Under the pieces are notes generated by a model that saw only the letters and a program-made list of their open reading frames with translations, was not told where the DNA came from and made no database searches. From assembly GCA_963640855.1 (NCBI GenBank), contig CAVIAJ010000024.1, positions 1-11,804 on the forward strand: DNA of 11,804 nt, given 5' to 3'. A program made the position numbers and the translations under genes. Position 1 is the stretch's first letter. Every line of letters starts with the position of its first letter. This stretch comes from Methanarcanum sp963640855 (lineage in GTDB: Archaea > Thermoplasmatota > Thermoplasmata > Methanomassiliicoccales > Methanomethylophilaceae). Positions 1 through 6,252 of the stretch are shown one piece after another.

Positions 1-35
1 CCGAGAGGAAGTAAGAATCGGAAAAAGTAAAGTGC

Positions 36-54
36 AACGATTTCGGAAATCGTT
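36..54. promoter_or_regulatory. Perfect 9-bp-arm palindrome upstream of the SMC-like gene
   Basis: The arms AACGATTTC (36-44) and GAAATCGTT (46-54) are exact reverse complements around a single central G. It lies about 80 bases before the first ATG of the next gene and next to an A-rich stretch (59-64). It could be an operator for the downstream genes, a transcript hairpin, or chance inside a coding sequence that enters from the left edge. Only the symmetry is seen; the role is inferred. Confidence 0.4.
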
Positions 55-134
55 AATCAAAAAATAAGCTAATAGAAGAAACAGAAGGGAACATAGTCGT
101 TGCTAAAAATGACCTCATCCAATCATTCACTCCG

Positions 135-1223
135 ATGATGATGGAACAATATCTGAAATTAATGTCTCGCTCCCTTTCTTCTGAGTTGAAAAATTACAAT
201 GTAATTGATAAGAGCATTCCAGACATTACTGCGGAAACAATCAAATGTCTGCTCAGAAGAGGCAAATGTGCTTGCGGGTGCGATCTTTCTACGAATGAAG
301 AATGCAAACTAGCGCTGGAAGAATTATTGCATTATGTTCCTCCTGAATCAATTGGTTCACAAATAGCGTCACTGAAAAAAGACATGGGCTATTACACGGA
401 ATCTAATGAAATGACAAATCGCTTCGATATGAGATGTGATGAATACACTCGTGAAAATACACACCTCATCAATTATTCCAATGAAGCAAGAGACCTATTG
501 AGAGAAATAGGTGACCAGGGAGCAGATGCGAAAACAATTAGTGAAAAATACACCAATTGCAAAAAAGAATATGATGAATCTGTCGAACAGCTATCGAGAT
601 TCAAAGCTCAGAAAATTAATTGGGATAAAGTAATAACCGAGGAAGAAAAGATAATAGAAAGATTGTCCGAATCGGAAGGAATCAATATAGAATTGGATGA
701 AGAATTGAGATATGTTCGCGCCTTGTATCTAAAAGCACAAGAAGAATACAACAAAGGCTCTGTTGAAATATTGGAAAAAATGAAAGAAACACTCCAATCT
801 GTCTTTAAGAGCATGTATCATGGTAAGCGTTCTATCGAGTTGTCCAATGATTATAAAATATCATTATCAGCCGAAGGTTCAGTTCTAGACGCGTCAAAAG
901 GGCTGGAAACAGTGAAGAATTTTGCATTCATCACCACATTACTCAAAGTAGCACAGGAAAGAGCGAACGAAGATTTAGAATTAGATGCTGAACCGTATCC
1001 ATTGGTTATGGATGCAGTTTTCTCGAACACTGATGAAAAACATATTAAAAATATATGCAACGAACTTCCGAAAATGGCAAAACAAGGCATCTTGGCCATT
1101 ATGGACAAAGATTGGAATGTTGCAAAAGAGACACTCTCCAATAACGTCGGCATCATATACCGCATCAACAAAGTTTCTGAATCCAAAACTTACATCGAGG
1201 AGGTGTCAATAAATGATTCCTGA
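135..1223 (+). CDS. C-terminal half of an SMC/DndD-like ATPase (N-terminal half missing)
   Basis: This is a 362-residue product resembling the C-terminal half of SMC/Rad50/DndD-type ATPases. Visible parts are a Cys cluster C45-x-C47-G-C49 at about 45-49, as in CxCG hooks of this family; a charged coiled-coil region at about 110-240; a signature-like segment SKGLE at 254-258; and a Walker B-like segment LVMDAVFSNTD with D293. There is no Walker A, so it cannot be a whole ATPase; intact relatives would need roughly 250-300 more residues. The first ATG (135) has no Shine-Dalgarno site, and the frame stays open back to codon 57 after a TAA at 54-56. The coding sequence therefore probably began further upstream and was cut by a frameshift or deletion. 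It is the first visible gene of the dnd locus and may form, with its neighbour, the effector arm of the system. Family is fairly sure, exact role unknown. Confidence 0.65.
   Translation: MMMEQYLKLMSRSLSSELKNYNVIDKSIPDITAETIKCLLRRGKCACGCDLSTNEECKLALEELLHYVPPESIGSQIASLKKDMGYYTESNEMTNRFDMRCDEYTRENTHLINYSNEARDLLREIGDQGADAKTISEKYTNCKKEYDESVEQLSRFKAQKINWDKVITEEEKIIERLSESEGINIELDEELRYVRALYLKAQEEYNKGSVEILEKMKETLQSVFKSMYHGKRSIELSNDYKISLSAEGSVLDASKGLETVKNFAFITTLLKVAQERANEDLELDAEPYPLVMDAVFSNTDEKHIKNICNELPKMAKQGILAIMDKDWNVAKETLSNNVGIIYRINKVSESKTYIEEVSINDS
1197..1205 (+). promoter_or_regulatory. Strong Shine-Dalgarno site, GAGGAGGTG
   Basis: This near-ideal ribosome binding site lies inside the end of the upstream ATPase gene, 7 bases before ATG 1213. 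It marks 1213, not 1286, as the place where translation of the next gene should start. Confidence 0.6.
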
Positions 1224-1296
1224 TTCTGTCATACTGAGAGGGACCTATGCAAAAAAAAATCAAATAGTTAACATCGGATACGAAGATGAGGCCTAA
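1213..1296 (+). CDS. Short 27-codon reading frame, probable displaced N-terminus of the next gene
   Basis: ATG 1213 sits behind the strong ribosome site and overlaps the end of the upstream ATPase gene (stop 1221-1223), which is typical of an operon. It encodes 27 residues beginning MIPDSVILRG and stops at TAA 1294-1296, inside the next reading frame (ATG 1286). It contains an A9 tract at 1251-1259. Removing one A makes the frame join the downstream protein, interrupted only by a TAG at 1265-1267. I therefore read it as the true N-terminus of the 1286 gene, displaced by an A-tract length change. A leader peptide with translational coupling is the alternative. Confidence 0.4.
   Translation: MIPDSVILRGTYAKKNQIVNIGYEDEA
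1251..1259 (+). repeat. Poly-A tract, A9
   Basis: Nine consecutive A residues follow codon GCA at 1249-1251, near the start of the small dnd-locus gene. Tracts of this length are prone to replication slippage, RNA polymerase slippage and sequencing errors. It is the same length as the tract that interrupts dndC at 2962-2970. Confidence 0.9.
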
Positions 1297-1756
1297 ACTT
1301 TTTGACACATATTACAAAGCATACATGTTTTGTGCCGTATATGGTCTATTGAATAATAAGGCCGCAACATATAATCCAGATGAAGATTCGATACCAAATG
1401 AAAGTCCTGCGGAAATCACTTCAGAAGTAATGGTGAGACAAAAAGGAAAAGACTCATACACTACAATCAGAAGGATGATTCTGCTCAGTGAAAATGTTCG
1501 CGGACTGTCATTTGAAGAAAAAATTGACTATGTGTTAAGATTCGATATGTTACCAGAAAGTGAGTCTGATGAGTATTTGATGAATAACTCAAAATATTCA
1601 GCGAACACAGAATTGATTCATAGTTTCGCATTGGGTGGCTTGAACCTGTTTTATCAAAAAGTAACAGAATCAAAAACGCCTGAAGATTTGATTTACTTCA
1701 TGATGGAATTCAAGAAAAAATTCAATGAATCGATTGGAATGACCAGTGATGCTTAA
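1286..1756 (+). CDS. Small protein of unknown function in the dnd locus
   Basis: This 156-residue protein starts at ATG 1286, which has no evident Shine-Dalgarno site. The N-terminal motif KLFDTYYKAYMFCAVYGL (about residues 4-21) is followed by acidic and helical stretches; there is no signal peptide, membrane segment or catalytic motif that I can recognise. The short hydrophobic motif resembles what I recall of small Dnd-associated proteins (the 'dnd system-associated protein 4' type), but this is from memory and not secure. It lies between the SMC-like ATPase and dndC, on the same strand, so it probably belongs to the same transcript and serves the phosphorothioation system. The native protein is likely about 17-20 residues longer, starting at 1213 (see the 1213 entry). 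The stop is TAA at 1754-1756. Confidence 0.6.
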   Translation: MRPKLFDTYYKAYMFCAVYGLLNNKAATYNPDEDSIPNESPAEITSEVMVRQKGKDSYTTIRRMILLSENVRGLSFEEKIDYVLRFDMLPESESDEYLMNNSKYSANTELIHSFALGGLNLFYQKVTESKTPEDLIYFMMEFKKKFNESIGMTSDA

Positions 1757-1822
1757 TTTCATTAAAAATTGACGATCATTTCAAAAACAGAATGCACATT
1801 AACAATCGACAAGGGACAGAAT

Positions 1823-2992
1823 ATGTTTGATCAAAAACCAATCGTAGATGATCTTAGGGACGAATACCTCAATTACAATCGCCCCTGGATAATAGGATTC
1901 AGCAGCGGAAAAGATTCTACTTGCCTTCTACAGATGGTTTATGAAATGCTCTTGACATTAAAACCGGAAGAACGCACTCACACAATACATGTTCTCTCGA
2001 CGAATACCATGGTTGAATCCCCGTCTGTGGCAATACGCATGAAAAAGCTGTGCGAAAAAATACAATGCGCCGCAGACAGAGACAATATACCTCTCGATGT
2101 TCAGTTACTTAGGCCCAAAATCACAGATACTTTTTGGGTTAATCTCATAGGTCGCGGATATCCGTCCCCCAATAAATGGTTCAGATGGTGTACAAGCCGT
2201 TTGAAAATCAAACCGATGGATGAATACATCCTGTCAAACGTAAAGAGAAACGGAGAAGTTCTTGTTCTTCTGGGAACCAGGAAAGCCGAAAGCTCCAACC
2301 GTGCAAAAAGTTTGGAAAAACACCAGTTGGTTGACACAAAAATGAGAAAACACGGTTCAATCAAAGGTGCTTTTGTCTATGCGCCGCTGGAAAATATGAC
2401 TGATCAAAATGTATGGAATTATCTTCTTGATAACAACCCCGGTTGGGGCGGCACCAATGAAGAACTTTACAAATTATATGCAGGAGAAACAGCTGAAATA
2501 TCATTTATAATGGACGGTAGAACACCGCCGTCAGGCACCAGTCGTTTCGGTTGCTGGACCTGTACTGTAGTTGACAAAGACAAAGCAATTCAGTGTCTCA
2601 TTGACGAGGGACACACCGAATACATCCCGCTGAGAGAATTCCGTAACAAGTTGAAAGCTATTCGCGATAACCCCGATTATCGTGAAAAATACAGAAAGAA
2701 CCAACGCCTCAATAAATTGTACGAAGAATTCTATGCTGTGAAGACGCTGGGAGAGTCGGATTACGGAAACGAAACGCTCGGCCCGTTCAAAATGAAAGTG
2801 AGGCATGAGTTGTTGGTCGAATTATTATCGATTCAGGAAAAACTGAAAGAAACAGTACCTGAGGCCGAATTGATTACACCCGAGGAGATTACTGCGATAA
2901 AATTAGCTTGGATTTATGACGGTGACGATCAGTCATCAATAGATGAACTCCTCGGCGGTGTAAAAAAAAACTCGACTCGATTGATACATTGA
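1823..2992 (+). CDS. dndC: DndC, phosphorothioation sulfurtransferase (C-terminus shifted out of frame)
   Basis: DndC belongs to the PAPS-reductase-like PP-loop ATPases. It carries an Fe-S cluster and passes sulfur to the DNA backbone. From ATG 1823 (Shine-Dalgarno AAGGGA at 1811-1816, 6 bases away) I see RPWIIGFSSGKDST with the PP-loop at 27-33, WFRWCTSRLK with C123, RFGCWTCTVV with C244 and C247, and the DndC-typical DKDKA and PLREFRN segments. C123, C244 and C247 are probable cluster ligands; C34 or C258 may be a fourth. The PP-loop reads S-S-G-K-D-S instead of the usual S-G-G-K-D-S. The frame runs into an A9 tract at 2962-2970 and ends ten codons later, after KKNSTRLIH, at TGA 2990-2992. 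The normal DndC tail follows in the -1 frame (2971-3117). A TTG start at 1769 is possible but lacks a ribosome site. Confidence 0.9.
   Translation: MFDQKPIVDDLRDEYLNYNRPWIIGFSSGKDSTCLLQMVYEMLLTLKPEERTHTIHVLSTNTMVESPSVAIRMKKLCEKIQCAADRDNIPLDVQLLRPKITDTFWVNLIGRGYPSPNKWFRWCTSRLKIKPMDEYILSNVKRNGEVLVLLGTRKAESSNRAKSLEKHQLVDTKMRKHGSIKGAFVYAPLENMTDQNVWNYLLDNNPGWGGTNEELYKLYAGETAEISFIMDGRTPPSGTSRFGCWTCTVVDKDKAIQCLIDEGHTEYIPLREFRNKLKAIRDNPDYREKYRKNQRLNKLYEEFYAVKTLGESDYGNETLGPFKMKVRHELLVELLSIQEKLKETVPEAELITPEEITAIKLAWIYDGDDQSSIDELLGGVKKNSTRLIH
2962..2970 (+). repeat. Poly-A tract A9 within the slippery site of dndC
   Basis: The codons read GTA AAA AAA AAC, so the run contains A AAA AAC, a known -1 ribosomal slippery heptamer, and a nine-A run long enough for RNA polymerase slippage. 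Ten A residues (or seven) would put the full DndC in one frame. It is a candidate site for slippage, phase variation or an assembly error. Confidence 0.75.
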
Positions 2993-3117
2993 CAGACAGT
3001 TTATTGGCTGTTGAGGAAGATATGTCCGATGTTTCCCACAGAGTGGGCATATACGGAAAATTGGAAAAAGCACTGACAGAATACTCAATGACAAAAATTC
3101 AGAACGGTGGTCGCTGA
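2971..3117 (+). other. dndC: Out-of-frame C-terminal tail of DndC
   Basis: The -1 frame after the A9 tract is open for 48 codons and encodes LDSIDTLTDSLLAVEEDM, then SHRVGIYGKLEKAL, ending in TGA at 3115-3117. This matches the expected DndC C-terminal pattern, in which an acidic helix is followed by an R-x-G-I-x-x-x-LE segment. Its stop shares one base with the dndD start (TGATG), the usual coupled arrangement in such operons. It has no start codon or ribosome site of its own after the tract, so it should be read as part of DndC, with a restored product of about 431 residues. I am confident of the link; whether the product is made is unknown. Confidence 0.8.
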
Positions 3118-5042
3118 TGATTGTCACTGATCTCGAGATTACTAATTTCCGCAATTATGTCGGTACACACAAAATAGATCTTTCAGTTGACTCGGACCAC
3201 AACATTATTCTTATCGGCGGACAGAACGGTGCAGGTAAAACTTCTATGGTTGATGCCATCCGTCTTTGTTTATACGGTAACAGATTTGACGGCGTGCCTC
3301 TGTCGGATCAAAAATATCAGAAATACCTCCAAAGTGTGTATTCTAAGAATTCCATAGGTCCGATGTCTATCTCACTGAACATAACGGCAGATGAAGACAA
3401 TTCTCCGATGGCAATCAATGTAAAACGCCAGTTTGTTGTCAAAAATGACAAAATTACAGAAGAACTTTCACTCAGAAAAGGCGATTCTAAGGTCGAGTTA
3501 ATAGATTTAGATTACTGGTCGTATTTTGTCGAAAAGATCATTCCGCCTGCATCCTCGAAATTCTTCTTCTTCGACGGTGAAAAAGTCAGAGATACAATTT
3601 CCTCGGACTCATCAAAACAATTCCTTTCCGATGCTGTCGACAACCTGACCGGAATATCAAAATTAAAGACGCTCAGAAAAGACCTGATCGAAGTACGGAA
3701 ACGTATCATTTCAAGAACTTCATCGCCCAATTCGAAGGCCATTGCTTTGATTAAAGAATCAATCGATGAAGTAACAAAAGAAATCAATGAAAAGACCGAA
3801 TCTCTGGAATGCAGCAATGGATTTGTTTCAGGATATGCAGAAAAACTTACCGATTTAGAAGACGAAAGGTCGAGGTTGATCGGTTCGACTTCTGAAAAAC
3901 GTGGAAATTATGATGCCAAGCTCGATGAATCCAATGCAGGTTATGATGATTCGAACCGTGCAATATCAGATTTCTGTTACAGCAAACTCCCGTTTTTCCT
4001 TGCAAACGAATCCATCGGCCGCACGGTAAAACAAGCTGAGGATGAAAATTCCGACATCATCTACGAATACTCCATATCGGCACTTAAAGAATTGATTGAA
4101 AGTCCGAAATTTGATGAAATCATTAAATCCGACCCATCCGAATCCATAGATGTACTGAATGCAGTAATTGCCGAATTTTCAACTAGAATCCAAACTAAGG
4201 AAAAAGTCCTCAACATTCCGTTGTTTAAAGTTAAACAGCTGGAATCCTCTGTTCCGGTAAAGGAAGATATTGACGAATTTCTGGAAAACGTCTACAACAG
4301 AGAAAATTACATCCATGAGATCAATAACCTTAAGAAGAAAATATCCAAACTGAGTGATAATTCTCTTGAAGAGTTGGATTCCAACATAATGACTCTGAAA
4401 ACTGAAATAGGCGTTTTGAAAAGACAGATTGAAATCGATGAAGCTCAATTGAAAACATTGAATTCAAAATTAGCATCCTTGAATAGTGATCTCGGTCGTG
4501 AAGAAAGGTTGATTGTTCTCACTGATGTCGATAAAGAAACGATAAAGAATATCGACCTCGTGATGGGAAATATCGACGATAAAATCGAGATTATTTTAGA
4601 TGATTCCAGAAACAATCTTGAAAATAAAATCAATGAAATATATCACATTTTGAAGAACACAAAAGATATGGTCAAAGCAATCCGCATAACAGAATCTTTC
4701 GAAATTCAACTTTTTGATTTTGATGATAAAATCATAGACATTTCATTCATTTCGGAAGGTGAAAAAGGAATTCTGATGTATTCAGTTATATACGGATTGC
4801 ACTCCATATCCAATTCCAATTTCCCTCTGATCGTAGACTCTCCTCTCGGCAGAATGGATACAAAACATGTTCACAACTTGGCCGAGAAATATTTCCCGTC
4901 TATCAATGCACAGATAATATTATTGTCACATGATCGCGAAGTAATCGGAGAAAGTCATGAGATCCTGAAAAAGAATATCTGTAAGTCATACACAGTCAGA
5001 AAAACAGAGAAACCAAAGGTCATAAACGGCTATTTTGAGTGA
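3117..5042 (+). CDS. dndD: DndD, SMC/Rad50-like ATPase of DNA phosphorothioation
   Basis: DndD is an ATPase that acts with DndC and DndE in placing sulfur in the DNA backbone; it is thought to provide ATP-driven DNA remodelling. The 641-residue protein is complete and of usual length. It shows an N-terminal DLEITNFRNY typical of AAA/SMC proteins, Walker A GQNGAGKT at 35-42, a KFFFFDGEKV segment at about 148-157, a long charged coiled-coil middle region (about 190-510), signature SEGEKG at 546-551, Walker B PLIVDSP with D574, and the switch histidine in ILLSHD (H605). The ATG overlaps the TGA of the DndC tail (TGATG) and has GGTGG at 3106-3110 as a likely ribosome site. Together these indicate translational coupling to dndC. 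dndE follows after 4 bases. Confidence 0.9.
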   Translation: MIVTDLEITNFRNYVGTHKIDLSVDSDHNIILIGGQNGAGKTSMVDAIRLCLYGNRFDGVPLSDQKYQKYLQSVYSKNSIGPMSISLNITADEDNSPMAINVKRQFVVKNDKITEELSLRKGDSKVELIDLDYWSYFVEKIIPPASSKFFFFDGEKVRDTISSDSSKQFLSDAVDNLTGISKLKTLRKDLIEVRKRIISRTSSPNSKAIALIKESIDEVTKEINEKTESLECSNGFVSGYAEKLTDLEDERSRLIGSTSEKRGNYDAKLDESNAGYDDSNRAISDFCYSKLPFFLANESIGRTVKQAEDENSDIIYEYSISALKELIESPKFDEIIKSDPSESIDVLNAVIAEFSTRIQTKEKVLNIPLFKVKQLESSVPVKEDIDEFLENVYNRENYIHEINNLKKKISKLSDNSLEELDSNIMTLKTEIGVLKRQIEIDEAQLKTLNSKLASLNSDLGREERLIVLTDVDKETIKNIDLVMGNIDDKIEIILDDSRNNLENKINEIYHILKNTKDMVKAIRITESFEIQLFDFDDKIIDISFISEGEKGILMYSVIYGLHSISNSNFPLIVDSPLGRMDTKHVHNLAEKYFPSINAQIILLSHDREVIGESHEILKKNICKSYTVRKTEKPKVINGYFE

Positions 5043-5046
5043 TAAA

Positions 5047-5433
5047 ATGTCCAGTAAAATGAAATTATCTAAAGAAACTACTGAGAAGTTAGATTTCTTA
5101 TCAGAATCACTTGATTTACGCAGAAACATCATATGCCGTATGGCCCTCGGATTGTCACTCAGCATAGAGAAGACACCATCTGTGGATTTTGAGGACTCAT
5201 TAGGCCAAGAGTTCAACAAACCTACAATTTTAGGTACTGATGAGTCACAGTTCTCCATATTGGTATCGCAGCATTTCTCCAAGACGATATCCGAAGAAGA
5301 TATTTTCAGCACATACATGCGTGCTGAAATAACGCGCGGAATAGACTTAATGTTCAAACATTATAAGAAAGTCAATTCTCAGGTTCAGTTCTTCGAGGAA
5401 CTGACAAATTGTCGTGGTGAAGTAACGTTATAA
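5047..5433 (+). CDS. dndE: DndE, small DNA-binding phosphorothioation protein
   Basis: This is a 128-residue member of the DndE family, which in bacteria forms tetramers and binds nicked DNA. The fold-defining N-terminus is present: MKLSKETTEKLDFLSE, then NIICRMALGLSLS, a ribbon-helix-helix-like segment in which DndE proteins carry a conserved R-x-A-x-x-x-S pattern. A middle GQEFNKPTILG and a C-terminal RAEITRGIDLMF segment match the G-x-E-h-N and h-x-x-GI-x-h positions of the family. I chose ATG 5047, 4 bases after the dndD stop; TTG 5035 (overlapping dndD) and ATG 5059 are also possible. The last 20 residues extend a little beyond typical DndE proteins. It ends the plus-strand dnd genes, 14 bases from the convergent pseudogene. 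Confidence 0.85.
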   Translation: MSSKMKLSKETTEKLDFLSESLDLRRNIICRMALGLSLSIEKTPSVDFEDSLGQEFNKPTILGTDESQFSILVSQHFSKTISEEDIFSTYMRAEITRGIDLMFKHYKKVNSQVQFFEELTNCRGEVTL

Positions 5434-5447
5434 ATGATGATGAGCGC

Positions 5448-6199
5448 CTAAGGCACCTTTGCCCTCACCGCATCCACCATCATCTTCACCTTATCCAACT
5501 GTAAAAAACGATCCACCGAACACGAACACGACAGAATATACGGCACACCCTCAAACGCATCCAGACATGCATTCACATCTTTCTCTATACGTTCCTTATC
5601 TCCGAGATAAATCGTAGTGAACGAATCTATTTCCCCAGTTACCGAAACACGTGAATCACATAATTCCCGTAATTTCCTCATATCGTTGTTCTCACCGTAA
5701 TACAGCGACTGAACACCCAGATCAAGAACGTACTCCAAATCTTCAATCCCTTTCCCTTCGGTGAAACATCCGTGCGGATGTGTACCTATCGGAATATCGT
5801 AACTGTGCGACAACTCAATAAACGGTCTGAATAACGGTAATACATCATTACGGTAAAACTCCGAACCGAACACTTCCGCCGTTTCGTACGCCGACGACAG
5901 CATAACAAAATCCGCCAGTCCCGTATCGAGAATTTCAGTGTAATCGTCATAAAATAATCTGAAGTAAATTTCACCAGATCACTAATGTAATCAGGTTCCA
6001 ATATCACATCCATAATAAACGGCTCGTATCCGCGTAACTGACATCCCAGTGAATGCGGGGAAGATATCGGACATCCCATAACAAAATCCGGATCTTTCGA
6101 ATTGATGTACTCATACGATTTGATCTGCTCATTTACAATGGATGCTGCCTTATTCAAATCACACTCATACAGCTTCTCCGAACAGAATACAACGCCCAA
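5448..6199 (-). pseudogene. Uroporphyrinogen-decarboxylase/MtaA-like methyltransferase, 5'-truncated and frameshifted
   Basis: Two reading frames together encode about 250 residues of an uroporphyrinogen-decarboxylase-fold protein, the family that contains the methylcobamide:CoM methyltransferases MtaA/MtbA. The first part (6199 to about 5951) has DFVMGCPISSPHSLG and YEPFIMDVILEPDYI. The second part (to 5448) has EILDTGLADFVMLSSAY, IPIGTHPHGCF and DLGVQSLYYGE. The frames join if one T is added to the T4 run at 5951-5954 (A4 on the plus strand), giving SDYFYDDYTEILD across the break. Intact relatives are about 340 residues, so roughly the first 90-130 are missing. Going upstream, the frame meets TGA at 6203-6205 and then the divergent DUF1638 promoter. 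It ends in TAG, unlike every intact gene here. No activity is expected. Confidence 0.75.
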
Positions 6200-6217
6200 G
6201 TATCACCCGTGATACTT
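6198..6217. promoter_or_regulatory. Palindromic operator candidate, AAGTATCAC-CC-GTGATACTT
   Basis: The two nine-base arms (6198-6206 and 6209-6217) are perfect inverted repeats separated by CC. The site ends about 5 bases upstream of the probable TATA box of the DUF1638 gene and overlaps the 5' edge of the broken methyltransferase. Its position just upstream of TATA/BRE suits a dimeric regulator controlling DUF1638. The regulator is unknown. Confidence 0.5.
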
Positions 6218-6221
6218 ACCC

Positions 6222-6230
6222 ATTTATCAA
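6222..6230 (+). promoter_or_regulatory. Probable TATA box of the DUF1638 gene
   Basis: The segment ATTTATCAA is centred about 27 bases before ATG 6253. With no Shine-Dalgarno site before that ATG, this spacing fits an archaeal promoter producing a leaderless mRNA. Confidence 0.35.
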
Positions 6231-6252
6231 CATACAATCAATTTCGTCACCC

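Noticed and set aside
1247..1285. ATG 1247 as a start of the small dnd gene (MQKKIK-TAG-LTSDTK)
   Set aside because: It also needs readthrough of TAG 1265 and its ribosome site is weaker than that of 1213; I kept it only as a variant of the amber idea.
1769..1822. TTG start of dndC at 1769 with 18 extra residues
   Set aside because: There is no ribosome site before 1769, whereas ATG 1823 has AAGGGA six bases upstream and gives an N-terminus of normal length before the PP-loop.
5434..5480. Possible terminator hairpin between dndE and the methyltransferase remnant
   Set aside because: Only four-base arms could be paired, too weak to call.
6142..6252. N-terminal extension of the DUF1638 protein back to 6142
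   Set aside because: It would run through the operator-like palindrome, the TATA-like box and the opposite-strand methyltransferase remnant, and the extra residues do not look like the family; MTSGTLAMIACP fits the family start.
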